Origin: Pirellulales bacterium
GTDB taxonomy: Bacteria; Planctomycetota; Planctomycetia; Pirellulales; Thermoguttaceae
Assembly (NCBI GenBank): GCA_016935315.1
Contig: JAFGRD010000133.1
Span: 1-64,000, forward strand
Reading direction: 5' to 3'
Length of the DNA stretch: 64,000 bases
Below the pieces are notes generated by a model, which saw nothing but the letters and a program-made list of their open reading frames with translations, was not told the origin of the DNA and ran no database searches. A program made the translations under genes and the position numbers. This document shows positions 17,958 through 27,256 of the stretch, piece after piece. Each line of letters opens with the position of its first letter. Position 1 is the stretch's first letter.

Positions 17958-19013
17958 GTGTACGCATTTCGACCGTATTTCCTGATCCTTGAATTGCAGA
18001 TCCTTATCCTTGCTGCCTCGACGATTCTGATGCCGCCGAGTACCGTCGCCGCGGCCGACTCGTGGAGAGACTACGCCGCCCGGCCCGACTCGTGGTATCG
18101 CAGCGAGGAAGGTCTGCGGGTGGCCGACAACGTGCTCTCCTTCCAGTCGCCGCAAGGCAGTTGGCCGAAGAGCGTCGCCACGGCAGCAACCCGCTACCAG
18201 GGCGATCCGCGGCGGCTGCGGGGAACCTTCGACAACGGGGCCACGCGAAGCGAAATCCGGTTCCTTGCCCGGGCCTATCGGGCCACCGCCGAGCCGCGCT
18301 TCCAGGACGCGGTCCAACGGGCGCTGGACCACATCCTCCAGGCCCAATATGCCAGCGGCGGTTGGCCCCAGTCGTATCCGCCCGGCAACGGCTACCACCG
18401 GCACATCACGTTCAACGACGGGACCATGGTCGGACTGATGCTTCTGCTGCGGGAGGTGGCCGACTCGGACGCGTTCGCGCTGGTCGGCCCGTTGCGCCGC
18501 CGGCAGGCCGGCGAAGCGTTCGAGCGGGGCGTCGACTGCATCCTGAAGTGTCAGATCGTTGTCGACGGCCAGCCGACCGCGTGGTGCGCCCAGCACGATG
18601 CGGAAACCCTACAGCCGCGCGGGGCACGCAGCTACGAACACCCATCGCTCAGCGGTGGCGAGAGTGCGGGCATCGTGCGGCTGCTGATGGGTCTGGACGA
18701 CCCCGGCCCCGACGTCGTTTGGGCGGTCAACGCCGCCTGCCAATGGTACAGGCAAGCGAAGCTGACCGGCATTCGCCAGATTCGTCGCGACGGCGACAAG
18801 CAAATCGTGCCCGACCCCAAGGCCCCGCCGCTGTGGGCACGATTCTATGAAATCGGCACGAACCGTCCGATTTTCAGCGGGCGCGACGGCGTGATCAAGT
18901 ACGATCTGGCACAGATCGAGCGCGAGCGTCGCACCGGGTACTCCTGGTACGGTCCCTGGGGCGCCGAAGTGCTGGCCGACTGGGCCAAATGGAAGCAGAA
19001 ACACGGACAGTAA
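17958..19013 (+). CDS. secreted pectate lyase, PL10 type
   Basis: This 351-residue protein has an N-terminal signal peptide (FLILELQILILAASTILM, cleavage near AAADS). The mature chain matches polysaccharide lyase family 10: GTFDNGATRSEIRFLARAY, GGWPQSYPPGNGYHRHITFN, NDGTMVGLM, CQIVVDGQPTAWCAQHD and SYEHPSLSGGESAGIVR. PL10 enzymes cleave polygalacturonate by beta-elimination with a catalytic Arg and a calcium-binding Asp. The GTG at 17958 was chosen for its GGAG at seven bases and because it begins the signal peptide; an ATG at 17934 lies inside the repeat array. It is alone apart from the YjbQ gene 60 bp downstream. Confidence 0.9.
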   Translation: MYAFRPYFLILELQILILAASTILMPPSTVAAADSWRDYAARPDSWYRSEEGLRVADNVLSFQSPQGSWPKSVATAATRYQGDPRRLRGTFDNGATRSEIRFLARAYRATAEPRFQDAVQRALDHILQAQYASGGWPQSYPPGNGYHRHITFNDGTMVGLMLLLREVADSDAFALVGPLRRRQAGEAFERGVDCILKCQIVVDGQPTAWCAQHDAETLQPRGARSYEHPSLSGGESAGIVRLLMGLDDPGPDVVWAVNAACQWYRQAKLTGIRQIRRDGDKQIVPDPKAPPLWARFYEIGTNRPIFSGRDGVIKYDLAQIERERRTGYSWYGPWGAEVLADWAKWKQKHGQ

Positions 19014-19073
19014 CCGGCCGCCCGCGCGGCCAACGAGTCTCCATTCCCTCCCCGATTCGCGAGAGAGCCTTTC

Positions 19074-19490
19074 ATGGTCCATCAGCAGCAAATCACTTTC
19101 CATACCAACGGCCATCGCCACATGCACGACCTCACCGGCGAGGTGGCCGAGGCGGTCCGCAACGCGAAGATCACCACCGGCGTGGCCCAGGTGTTCGCCG
19201 TCGGCAGCACGGCGGCGGTGAGTGTCATCGAATTCGAGCCGGGGCTGCAGCGCGACGTGCCCGAGGTGCTCGACAAGTTGATTCCCCCCAGTCGCCAGTA
19301 CGGCCACGAGCAGGCCTGGCACGACGGCAACGGGCACTCGCACCTTCAGGCCACGCTGATGGGGCCTTCGCTGGCGGTGCCGGTAGCCGAGGGGAACCTC
19401 GTGCTGGGCACCTGGCAACAGGTCTTTCACCTTGAATGCGACGTCCGCCCGCGACAACGGACCGTGGTCGTCACGGTAATCGGCGAGTGA
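19074..19490 (+). CDS. yjbQ: YjbQ family protein (UPF0047), paralogue 2
   Basis: The 138-residue protein shares the UPF0047 C-terminal signature (LVLGTWQQVFHLECD) and the GHSHLQATLMGPS segment. It differs from the copy at 8199 in the first conserved block: VFAVGSTAAVSVIEFEPG replaces the HTSAS block, so that His is lost. This is the form often seen in archaea. It may have a different substrate or be a regulatory homologue (inference). It lies 60 bp after the pectate lyase gene on the same strand. The ATG follows GAGAGAG. Confidence 0.85.
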   Translation: MVHQQQITFHTNGHRHMHDLTGEVAEAVRNAKITTGVAQVFAVGSTAAVSVIEFEPGLQRDVPEVLDKLIPPSRQYGHEQAWHDGNGHSHLQATLMGPSLAVPVAEGNLVLGTWQQVFHLECDVRPRQRTVVVTVIGE

Positions 19491-19500
19491 GCCGTGGGGC

Positions 19501-20442
19501 TTATCCCCGCGCAGGGGCCGAACGCCGTCTCCGCCAGCCGACGACCAGCACACTGACCGCGCCGACCAGCACCAGCGCGAGCGTCGACGGCTCGGGAATG
19601 GCCAGCTCGATGTCCCAGGGCGCCCCGGGGCTGGTGTACAGGAGTTCGTAGCCGCCGCTGCCGTCCATGTTGCCCCGCATGATCGAGTCGGTGCCGGTGG
19701 TGGTCCAATAGATCATCTGGTCGTCCAGGTCGAGCGCCATGCCGTGCGGCTTGCCGCCGTTGGGCACGGTAAACAGGGTCTGGAGCACTCCGCTACCCAG
19801 CTCGGTGCGCTTGACCTGGCCGAGGTCGCGCTCGTTGAAGTAGACCGTGTTGTTGGCCAGATCCAGACCGATGTCGCGGACGCGATTCAGCCCCGTGGCG
19901 GCCTCCTCGACCGAACCGGTCCCGTCCATCCGGCCGCGATAGATCCTCGTGTCGCTTTCCTGGCCCCAATAGAGCATGTCGCCGTCGAGGTCCAGCGCCA
20001 GGTAGTAAGGCTGAGTCGCGCCGGAGAACAGGTACGCACGGCCGGTCCCGTCGAGGTTGGCACAGCCGATCGCCGAGCCGGCCGTCTCGGCCCAATACAT
20101 CTTTCCGGCGGCCAGGTCGAGTTCCAGGTCGCCCATAAACGGCAGGCCGCTGATCAGCGTCTGGACCCCGTTGCCGTCCAAGTCGGCCCGGCAGATCGTG
20201 CCGGCCCCGGCGTCGGCCCAATACATCATCCGGTTGGCAAGATCCAACCCCAGCCCGCGCGGCTCGACCAGTCCGTCGGACCAGTCCAACAGCACTTGGC
20301 GGGGTGTGGCGCCGTCCATGTCGCCTCGCCAAATCGTGGCATCGTTTTTGTCGGTCCAATAAAGATCGGCGGCGACCAGCGGGCCGATGCCCGCACTGAA
20401 CAACAGAAAGCAGATCGCCAGGCAAGTTGCTGCACGTAGCAT
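19501..20442 (-). CDS. secreted six-bladed YWTD propeller with PEP-CTERM anchor
   Basis: The 313-residue protein has a signal peptide (residues 1-24) and six LDL-receptor-class-B-like motifs, one per blade (YWTDKND, YWADAGA, YWAETAG, YWGQESD, YFNERDL, YWTTTGT). It ends with a sorting signal, IPEPSTLALVLVGAVSVLVV then WRRRR. PEP-CTERM proteins are processed by an exosortase and delivered to the envelope or extracellular matrix. Propellers of this kind bind ligands rather than catalyse. The ATG at 20442 follows AGGAGGGGAGG. It is convergent with the YjbQ gene, 10 bp away. No exosortase gene is in the window. Confidence 0.88.
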   Translation of the reverse strand: MLRAATCLAICFLLFSAGIGPLVAADLYWTDKNDATIWRGDMDGATPRQVLLDWSDGLVEPRGLGLDLANRMMYWADAGAGTICRADLDGNGVQTLISGLPFMGDLELDLAAGKMYWAETAGSAIGCANLDGTGRAYLFSGATQPYYLALDLDGDMLYWGQESDTRIYRGRMDGTGSVEEAATGLNRVRDIGLDLANNTVYFNERDLGQVKRTELGSGVLQTLFTVPNGGKPHGMALDLDDQMIYWTTTGTDSIMRGNMDGSGGYELLYTSPGAPWDIELAIPEPSTLALVLVGAVSVLVVGWRRRRSAPARG

Positions 20443-20684
20443 GATGCCTCCCCTCCTGTGCAAGAGAGCTAAAGCAGATGAGGATACCCGTCTGTCCGTA
20501 AGCAGAAACCTAGCAGAAGGTGACGATTATGTCAATAGCTGCCTGTCCAGGGAGCCATTCAGCCATCCCTCGATAGTCCTATGCGGCTGCCGCGGACGGG
20601 GTCACGCGGACGATGCCCGGCGATTCCCGCAAACCGGACGATCTGAGCGTCGGCCGGCGAGATCGGCTCGTGCCCAGCGCGATG

Positions 20685-21098
20685 CTACGGCGCTTCGTCG
20701 TAGGCCTGGCGCTCGAAGGGATTGGCCCGATGGGGGTCCTTGCCCCGGATCCACAGAACGGCCGAGCAGAGCAAATACACCGGCACGAACAGCGGCCCCC
20801 AGAGTTCGTACTGGCGGACGTGGACCAACTCGTGCGCCCGCGAAACATCCAGCATCGCAGCGCTGCGCCCCAGCACCGTGTGTCCGAGTGTCATGGCGAC
20901 GGCGAACCGTGCGCCGGGCAAGCGTTCCATCAGCCAAGTCACGGCGCCGCCGTGGAACTCGATCACCCGCCCGCGTCTCTGCGCGTGCCCACCGGTGGCC
21001 AGCCCCAGCAGCCCGACCGACAATCCCAGCGCCGTCCAGGGCGACGCCCAGATGAGTTTGCCCACAGTGACCAGTTTCTGCGTGCCGTTGGCAGTCAC
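20685..21098 (-). CDS. small membrane protein with HELVH motif
   Basis: The product is about 137 residues. A hydrophobic segment (LGLSVGLLGLA) lies near residues 20-33 and a second one (LFVPVYLLCSAVLWI) near residues 100-117. Between them is AMLDVSRAHELVHVRQYE, where HELVH fits the zinc-metallopeptidase HExxH pattern. The C-terminus is RGKDPHRANPFERQAY. No distal third zinc ligand is obvious, so activity is not certain. The GTG at 21098 was chosen because GGGAG sits six bases before it; a longer frame to 21281 overlaps the neighbouring divergent gene region. Function unknown. Confidence 0.6.
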   Translation of the reverse strand: MTANGTQKLVTVGKLIWASPWTALGLSVGLLGLATGGHAQRRGRVIEFHGGAVTWLMERLPGARFAVAMTLGHTVLGRSAAMLDVSRAHELVHVRQYELWGPLFVPVYLLCSAVLWIRGKDPHRANPFERQAYDEAP

Positions 21099-21412
21099 GA
21101 AATGCTCCCAGGGACTCGCAAAAGAACAAGTTGGACATACAGGAACGAGCAAGGACGCGCAGCGGCCTCGCTCTTTCATCACACGCTGGCTGAAGATGTC
21201 TTTGGGTTTGGTGGCTCTCTCCCGATCAGAAGTTGCCCAAAAACCGACGTCTTCCCCGTGTGCAGCGTCGATTGTACCCAACTTCTCCGCAAGTGTCAGG
21301 CAGTCGCCGCGGCCCGCGACCGGACGGGGTCGCCGCCGGTTTCCTCTCGACCCGCCGGGCGCAACCGCCTAGAATGCCACAGCAGGATCGCCCCCCGTCA
21401 TGGAGACTCCGC

Positions 21413-22843
21413 ATGAGCCAGGCCGCCGGCGAGAGCCCCGCCAAAGCCATTACCCGCGAGGACCTGGAAGCCATCCTCGACAGCCTCGTCGAGGGCATCG
21501 TGACGCTTGACGACCGGCGGCAGGTGATCGGGATCAATCGGGCGGCCTGCGAAATCCTGGAGGTGGCCCGCGAGGACGCCTTGCAGGCCGACTGCCACGG
21601 CCTGTTGGGCGAGCAGTTCTGCGCAGCCGCCTCGGCGATTCGCGACTCGCTCCAGCGCGGCGAACCGGTGCGCAACGTCCTCTCGAATATGGAGACCCCC
21701 GCCGGCCAGGAAAGGGTGCTCAGCTTCAACACCAGCGTGCTCCGCGATCCGCAGGACCGCGCCCGCGGAAGCGTCGTCGTCTTCCGCGACGTCAGCGAGC
21801 TGGTCGCACTGAAGGCCGACCTGGCCCGCCGCTACCGGCTGCACAACATCGTCGGCAAGAGCAAGCCGATGCAGGAGATCTTCCGCCTGATCGAAGAGGT
21901 GGCCGATTCGGAGGCCACGGTCCTGATCGAGGGCGAGAGCGGCACCGGCAAAGAGCTGGTTGCCCGGGCGATCCACCACCTCAGCTCGCGGGCCGACGGG
22001 CCGTTCGTGGCGGTCAACTGCTCGGCCCTGGCCGAAGGCGTTTTGGAAAGCGAGTTGTTCGGGCACGTCGCTGGGGCGTTCACCGGGGCGCTGCGCGACA
22101 AGCGCGGCCGCTTCGAGGCGGCCGCCGGCGGCACCATCTTCCTCGACGAAATCGGCGATCTGGCGCCGGCCATCCAGATCAAGCTGCTGCGCGTGCTGCA
22201 GGAGCGAACCATCGAGCACGTCGGCGGCGAGCAGCCCATCCCCGTCGACATCCGCGTGATCGCCGCCACCCATCGCCCTCTGGCCGAGATGGTCGCCGAA
22301 GGCCGGTTTCGGCAGGACTTGTACTACCGGCTGCGGGTGGTGCCGATCGAGCTTCCGCCGCTGCGCCGGCGGCGCGACGATCTGCCGCTGCTGGCCCAAC
22401 ACTTCGTCGAACGGTTCCGCGAGGAAACCGGCCGCTCGATCGATTCGCTCAGCCCGGAGGCCATGACGCTGATGCTCGACTATCTCTGGCCGGGCAACGT
22501 CCGCGAGTTGGAGAACGCCATCGAGTACGCGTTCGTCAAGGCCCGCACCGGCCAGATCGCTCCGGAACATCTGCCGCCGGAGTTTCGCCCCGCGGGGCCG
22601 GCCGACGGAAGACGCGCCACGGCGCCTGCCGAGGTGGCATTTGCGGCGGGTTGCGCGGCGGCGAGTTGCCAGACGGCCGCTCCGACGGCGGCTGCTCCGA
22701 CGGCGGACGACCCCCAGGCGTTGCGAACGGTGCTGGCGGCTACCGGATGGAACATCGCCAAGGCCGCCCGACGACTGCGTATCAGCCGCACAACCCTCTA
22801 CGAGCGGATCGCCCGATTCGAGCTTCAGCGGCCGGGCGACTGA
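21413..22843 (+). CDS. PAS-domain sigma-54-dependent transcriptional activator
   Basis: The 476-residue protein has a PAS domain (residues 10-125), a central AAA+ sigma-54 interaction domain (about 140-375) with GESGTGKE (Walker A), GAFTGAL (sigma-54 contact loop), [10 protein letters not shown] (Walker B) and the second sensor region, and a C-terminal Fis-type helix-turn-helix ([20 protein letters not shown]). There is no phosphoreceiver domain, so the PAS domain probably senses a ligand, redox state or partner. An Ala-rich linker (about 400-430) precedes the DNA-binding domain. The start at 21413 follows GGAG. No partner histidine kinase and no clear -24/-12 promoter was seen nearby. Confidence 0.92.
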   Translation: MSQAAGESPAKAITREDLEAILDSLVEGIVTLDDRRQVIGINRAACEILEVAREDALQADCHGLLGEQFCAAASAIRDSLQRGEPVRNVLSNMETPAGQERVLSFNTSVLRDPQDRARGSVVVFRDVSELVALKADLARRYRLHNIVGKSKPMQEIFRLIEEVADSEATVLIEGESGTGKELVARAIHHLSSRADGPFVAVNCSALAEGVLESELFGHVAGAFTGALRDKRGRFEAAAGGTIFLDEIGDLAPAIQIKLLRVLQERTIEHVGGEQPIPVDIRVIAATHRPLAEMVAEGRFRQDLYYRLRVVPIELPPLRRRRDDLPLLAQHFVERFREETGRSIDSLSPEAMTLMLDYLWPGNVRELENAIEYAFVKARTGQIAPEHLPPEFRPAGPADGRRATAPAEVAFAAGCAAASCQTAAPTAAAPTADDPQALRTVLAATGWNIAKAARRLRISRTTLYERIARFELQRPGD

Positions 22844-23141
22844 CCTCCGCGGCTGGCAGATCGTCGACGCCATCGTCGCAAGGCGCTGGATGCACGGGGT
22901 GCTGAACACTTGCGTCCATTCTGGACATAAGCGCCTACTTGCCGTTGCCCCGCGCGGCCCGTGCGCGGCCCGTGGGCAGCCACGTATCTTCTTTATCCAG
23001 AACGTCTTACGCCAAACGGTGTGCTGAAACGCCAGATTTGGCGCGCCGGTTGCTAAGAAGTGAGTGCTTGATCCTTGGGATCAAGGCATCAACTGAGAAG
23101 GACCTTCTCGACCATATCTCTATCGGAAGGAGAATGAAGCT

Positions 23142-23618
23142 ATGACAACCCTCGTATTGGCCGCCGTCGTTCAGGCCACGGTACTGGCCGGGCCGGCGGA
23201 TGACAGACCGATTGCCAAGGCGGACGCCAGGCCGGATGCGTTCACGCTGGCCAGCCAACGGAGCATCAAAACTGGCCGCCCGCTGGTCGTGCTGCTGGGG
23301 GCCGATTGGTGCCCGGCCTGCAAGGTCATGAAAAAGACCACACTGCCGAAACTCGCCGAGGCGGGCGGGCTCAAAGACGTCGAGTTCGCCTACGTGGACG
23401 TGGACCGACAACGCCGACTGGCCGGCCGACTGATCCGCGGCAATTCGATTCCCCAACTGATTCGCTTCGACAAGACCGAGAAGGGCTGGAAATCGCAGTA
23501 TCTGATCGGGTCGCAGTCTGTCAAGAAAATCGCCGAATTCGTGGAGGTTTCCCCTCCCGACCCACCCATCCGGCTCAGTAGCTGGCTGCAGGAGACGTTT
23601 TTGCCGCCGAAGCGCTGA
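23142..23618 (+). CDS. secreted thioredoxin-like protein
   Basis: The 158-residue protein starts with a short hydrophobic leader (TLVLAAVVQATVLAG). It contains a thioredoxin fold with the redox motif WCPAC (residues ~58-62) in VVLLGADWCPACKVMKKT and the cis-Pro segment NSIPQLIRF. Thioredoxin-like proteins of this kind reduce or isomerise disulfides, or act in cytochrome c maturation, outside the cytoplasm. The ATG follows GGAAGGAG. It could be co-transcribed with the coiled-coil protein 66 bp downstream. The 298-bp gap upstream (22844-23141) holds nothing recognisable. Confidence 0.8.
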   Translation: MTTLVLAAVVQATVLAGPADDRPIAKADARPDAFTLASQRSIKTGRPLVVLLGADWCPACKVMKKTTLPKLAEAGGLKDVEFAYVDVDRQRRLAGRLIRGNSIPQLIRFDKTEKGWKSQYLIGSQSVKKIAEFVEVSPPDPPIRLSSWLQETFLPPKR

Positions 23619-23684
23619 CCTCGGCGCTAGCGGGGAACTTTCCGGTCGACTGGATCGTCAAACCCTCGAAGGAGGAGTCTGACC

Positions 23685-24653
23685 ATGATCCAGCTCGAAC
23701 GCCGATTTCCCGTTGTTATTACCTTCATCAGTCTGGCTTTGCTCGCGCCGGCGGTCTCCGGGGCGGCGGCCCAGGACCCGGCCGCCACCGACCGCCGGCT
23801 GGAGGCCATGCAGGCCGAAAACAACCTGCTGAAGGCCCGGCTGGCCGAGACCGAAGTCAAGCTGGCCCAGGTCATGCAGGCGACGGCCAAGCTGCAAGAC
23901 GAGAGTGCTCAGATCCGCAAACAGCACGCCCAGATGCAACAGCTCACCGCCCAGTTGCAGGCCGAGCGCGACAAGAATCTCCAGTCGGTCGTGCAACTGA
24001 CCAACCAATTGCACCAGGCGTTCGGCGAATTGAACCGCTTGAAGCTGGAAAACGCCCGGCTCGGCGCCCTGGTGCCGGAGGCCTTCCGCAAGGGCGTGGC
24101 GATCCAAGGCCTGGTCACCAACGTGGGCAAGGAAGGTCTGGTCGAGATCTCGATCGGCGCCGACGACGGGCTGCGTCAGGGGCACCGCCTGGTCGCCTAT
24201 CGGGTCGCCGGCGACACGGTGACCCAACTGGGGCAGATCGAGGTCGTGCAAACCAGGCCGGACGGGGCGACGTGCCGGATCGATCCCGAACTGGCCAAGG
24301 GGCCGCTGCAGAAGGACGATCGCGTCGCGACCAGCGTCGCCCCCAAGGGCGCTGCGCCGCCGAGCCCGCCCAGCGTGGATGCATCCGGCACCGAGCCGCC
24401 GCCGAACCTGGTCGACGGCAGCGTGCTTTCGGTCGGTCAAGAGGGCGAGCTGGAGATCTCTTTCGGCGCCGACGACGGGCTCCGGGCCAGGCAGCAGTTG
24501 GACGTCTACCGCGCGGTCGACGGCCAGGGCATCTACATCGGCCGTATCGAGGTGGTCCAGACATCCGCCAAGAAGTCGGTCTGCCGTATCGTACCCGAGT
24601 TCCGCAAGGACGCGATGCGCCCCGGCGACCGAGTCGTCTCGAAGATCGATTGA
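23685..24653 (+). CDS. secreted coiled-coil protein with two C-terminal repeats
   Basis: The 322-residue product has a signal peptide (residues 1-28). A long coiled coil follows (about 35-120, rich in Gln/Lys/Leu heptads). Two homologous beta-rich modules of about 60-70 residues come next: VGKEGLVEISIGADDGLRQG and VGQEGELEISFGADDGLRAR, each ending in GxIEVVQT...CRI. A Pro-rich linker joins them. The modules resemble the C-terminal domain of flagellar FlgT-like proteins, but no flagellar genes are near. It is probably an envelope-associated scaffold. The ATG follows GAAGGAGG. Confidence 0.72.
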   Translation: MIQLERRFPVVITFISLALLAPAVSGAAAQDPAATDRRLEAMQAENNLLKARLAETEVKLAQVMQATAKLQDESAQIRKQHAQMQQLTAQLQAERDKNLQSVVQLTNQLHQAFGELNRLKLENARLGALVPEAFRKGVAIQGLVTNVGKEGLVEISIGADDGLRQGHRLVAYRVAGDTVTQLGQIEVVQTRPDGATCRIDPELAKGPLQKDDRVATSVAPKGAAPPSPPSVDASGTEPPPNLVDGSVLSVGQEGELEISFGADDGLRARQQLDVYRAVDGQGIYIGRIEVVQTSAKKSVCRIVPEFRKDAMRPGDRVVSKID

Positions 24654-24685
24654 GCAACTCATCACTCGAACGCTCCATTGCACGC

Positions 24686-24889
24686 TCAATCGAGGGCGTT
24701 CCCAATGGCATTCCAGCCGTCCATCGCTTCGAAGTACTGGAAGCACAAGAGGGCCGCGATCGTTGCAGCAACGAGGAACGTGCCTGCCGAAAGGCAAAGC
24801 CACTTCATCCGTCTGTTGATCAGCAGATGAACATTCCAGCCGAGAAGAAGAAAAGAGGCTAGTGTGGCGATGACCAGTGTTGGCATCAT
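24686..24889 (-). CDS. small two-helix membrane protein
   Basis: The 67-residue peptide starts MMPTLVIATLASFLLLGWN and has two transmembrane helices (about 3-20 and 33-52) joined by a basic turn (NRRMK). GGAG lies five bases before the ATG at 24889. It has no known domain. It could be a small holin-like or accessory membrane subunit, but nothing in the context supports a role. The upstream region carries both dispersed repeats described below. Confidence 0.5.
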   Translation of the reverse strand: MMPTLVIATLASFLLLGWNVHLLINRRMKWLCLSAGTFLVAATIAALLCFQYFEAMDGWNAIGNALD

Positions 24890-24914
24890 AAGTGCTCCGC
24901 TCCATAAGGATGGT

Positions 24915-24947
24915 CTATTGATGTTTGCATTGTGAATGATCCAGGCC
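24915..24947 (+). repeat. dispersed 33-bp repeat B, copy 1
   Basis: This 33-bp sequence (starting CTATTGATGTTTGCAT) recurs in inverted orientation at 52264-52296 with one mismatch. It lies 26 bp upstream of the small membrane-protein gene and 33 bp from a copy of repeat A, so both repeats occur together here. Confidence 0.7.
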
Positions 24948-24980
24948 GACCAACGGGAGGCCGGGCAGGTCGGGCTCCCA

Positions 24981-25018
24981 TTGGTCGCCCTCGCGCATTG
25001 AGTGTGCAAGCGTCAACA
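24981..25018 (-). repeat. dispersed 38-bp repeat A, copy 2
   Basis: Read on the minus strand it matches positions 51-88 at 37 of 38 bases. It lies between the stop of the gene at 25083-25550 and the small membrane-protein gene. Confidence 0.65.
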
Positions 25019-25082
25019 GAACGCCTCGCAAACGGCGTTTCGCGAGTCTCGAAGTCGCGCTCGAATGGCCGATTGATCGTTC

Positions 25083-25550
25083 CTAGTGCTTGTAGACCTC
25101 CTGCCCGATCTCGTGGACTCGCTTCTCGATCTGCGCTTCGTCGTCGGAGACAAGCAACTCGTAGAGTTCTCGCACCTCGGTGGCATCGTGCCTCTCGATC
25201 CACCGGCGCTGGGTCTCGTGGTCGAGCCCCCAGACGGCTCCCGGACGCCCGTGTCCCAGAAGCATGGCCCCTCCCCAAAGGTTCCTTCCCGTTCCGGCGT
25301 AGTTCGTCCAGCGATGCACCAGGGCGCCCGGTTCCTGGGACTGGAGAAACTGCTCCAGCGGGGAACTCTCGTACCATTCGCCCGTCTTCAGGCCAAAAGG
25401 CCATTGGCGATAGCCCTTGCGAGAGCCGGTGTTCTCGCAGATATAAGCCCAGTCGCGACAGACCTGAACGGCCGGCAGCACCCCGGCAACAACCACAACC
25501 GCCACCGCAGCCGTGATCAGCCAGCACTTCGTTCGTCGTTGCGGTGTCAT
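25083..25550 (-). CDS. hypothetical membrane-anchored protein
   Basis: The 155-residue protein has an N-terminal anchor (CWLITAAVAVVVVAGVLPAVQV, residues ~9-30). The rest is extracytoplasmic, with two Cys (CRDWAYICENTGS), W-rich stretches and a helical acidic C-terminus. There are no catalytic motifs. The ATG at 25550 begins MTPQRRTK; a TTG ten codons upstream is an alternative. The ribosome-binding site is weak. Function unknown. Confidence 0.6.
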   Translation of the reverse strand: MTPQRRTKCWLITAAVAVVVVAGVLPAVQVCRDWAYICENTGSRKGYRQWPFGLKTGEWYESSPLEQFLQSQEPGALVHRWTNYAGTGRNLWGGAMLLGHGRPGAVWGLDHETQRRWIERHDATEVRELYELLVSDDEAQIEKRVHEIGQEVYKH

Positions 25551-25607
25551 GTCGACCGAACGTAGGCGTCCAAGAACCAATTGTCAACCATCGCGCGGTA
25601 TGAACGA

Positions 25608-27245
25608 CTACGGCGGTGTATCCGTGCTGACGTCGAAGCGGCGGTAGGCCCAGGCGACACAGGGGACCATCGAAACGGCGATCGCGCCGAGAGTAAGCCA
25701 CGCCGTCAATCCGGCCGCGGTCGCCGAGTCGCCGAATATCACGTAGGCCAGCATGCCGAGCCCCGCGGCCAGGCCGCCGCAGGCCGCCAGGATCAGAATC
25801 TTGGCGAGCATCTCCAACATCATCCGGCCGACGAACTGCAAATCGCCCGGACCGGCGGCCGCCATGCGCGATGGAAAGAGCAGAAACAGCAGGTTTTCCA
25901 GGCCGAACAGCAGCCAATTGAAGACCGGCGCGAAGGCCATCACGAGCAGCGCATAGGCCCGCAGATTGGGCACCAGGCAGGCCACGCCGCCGAGAATCAG
26001 CACGTGGATCAGCGTCATCATCAAGGCCGGGGCGACGAGTTGGCCGGCCGCGGTCGCCCGGCAGCCCAGCGGCAGCGACTTCAGCCAGTCCAGGTGATCG
26101 ACGTCGCCGCGAAAATCGAACGGCAACATGCGCGCGAGGATCACGGTCAGAAACACGAGATTCCCGATGACGGGGGCCAGCAGCGAAGCGCCCGGCGTGG
26201 TTTCTCCCTGCCGGCCGAGGGTCATCAGCATCGGCCCGGCCGCGATGGCCATGATGATCAGCAGAAACACCAGGCCTTTGGCGGTGCGTCCGGCGCCGAT
26301 CAGTTGCCGCCGCGCGATCAGCCCCGCGCCGCCCAGACGCGGAAAGGGCGGCAGGTGCCATCGCGGGCGGCCCGCCGCGGCGGCCCAGGCCACGCCGCCG
26401 CGGCGGGCCCGCTGCGTGCGCTCGTAGAGCTTCGCGCTGACGGCCATGGCCGTCTCGATGTAGTTCACGTCCAGTTTCATCACCAGCACCAGCAGCGCCG
26501 CGTCGACGGCCACCGCCAGCGTGCCCCAGACGAGCAGGTCCGGCACCAGGTGTTCCGCGGCCAGCGTGCGACCGAAGACCTCCAGCGGCGCCAGCACCCA
26601 GAAGCCGGGCGACTGGTGAAGCTGCCGGGCGAACTCCAGGAACCCCTTTTCGGAGCCCGCCGAAAAGACGTGCCATCCGGCCACCGCCGCCAGCGTCAAC
26701 GCGACCAGCAGCACCAGCCGGCGAACGCGGGTGTAGGCGTGCTCGGCCGCCGTTTGGCTCAGCAGCAGCAAGGCCATGCTGAAGAGCTGGATGAACACGA
26801 TCATCGTCAGGTAACCGACCAGCGCCGCAATCCAGAAGGTGGAATGGCGCAGAAACACGGCCGAGAGCATCAGCGCCACCAGAACCGCCGCGGCCGCGCT
26901 GCCGGAAAGCTTGTAGGCCAGCAGCTCCCGCCGCGTGAAAGGGCCGCTGAAGAGGAAATCGACCTCGGCCGGCGTGAAGTGCATGCTCTTCTCGTTGGCC
27001 GAGGTGACCACGTTCAGCAGGCACATGGCCAGCAGCGCCAGCGGCACGACCGCCCGAACGGTCTGGGGGTCGGACCGCAGGTCCATGGCCGTCGCCATCG
27101 CCAGACTGGGGCCCAGCCACAACACGATCATGGCGGTGCCCATCAGGAAGAAGATCCCGCCGCGCAGGGTTTTCACGTTACGGAACACCCGCCGGCGGAA
27201 GCCCCGCAATCGCAACCTCAACAGCATTCTCAGCGCCCGGCTCAT
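25608..27245 (-). CDS. ABC exporter permease
   Basis: The 545-residue protein has about 12 hydrophobic segments arranged in two halves separated by a basic cytoplasmic stretch (KLYERTQRARRGG, near residue 285). It resembles the large permease subunits that pair with CcmA/ABC-2 type ATPases. It is probably an integral inner-membrane export component. Its ATG lies 11 bp after the stop of the ATPase gene, so they form an operon. The substrate is unknown. Confidence 0.8.
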   Translation of the reverse strand: MSRALRMLLRLRLRGFRRRVFRNVKTLRGGIFFLMGTAMIVLWLGPSLAMATAMDLRSDPQTVRAVVPLALLAMCLLNVVTSANEKSMHFTPAEVDFLFSGPFTRRELLAYKLSGSAAAAVLVALMLSAVFLRHSTFWIAALVGYLTMIVFIQLFSMALLLLSQTAAEHAYTRVRRLVLLVALTLAAVAGWHVFSAGSEKGFLEFARQLHQSPGFWVLAPLEVFGRTLAAEHLVPDLLVWGTLAVAVDAALLVLVMKLDVNYIETAMAVSAKLYERTQRARRGGVAWAAAAGRPRWHLPPFPRLGGAGLIARRQLIGAGRTAKGLVFLLIIMAIAAGPMLMTLGRQGETTPGASLLAPVIGNLVFLTVILARMLPFDFRGDVDHLDWLKSLPLGCRATAAGQLVAPALMMTLIHVLILGGVACLVPNLRAYALLVMAFAPVFNWLLFGLENLLFLLFPSRMAAAGPGDLQFVGRMMLEMLAKILILAACGGLAAGLGMLAYVIFGDSATAAGLTAWLTLGAIAVSMVPCVAWAYRRFDVSTDTPP

Positions 27246-27256
27246 GCGGCCATCCG

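Noticed and set aside
24886-27120. 744-codon minus-strand frame overlapping the permease
   Set aside because: It is a shifted-frame shadow with Arg/Gly/Ala bias; the permease frame has clear membrane helices and pairs with its ATPase.
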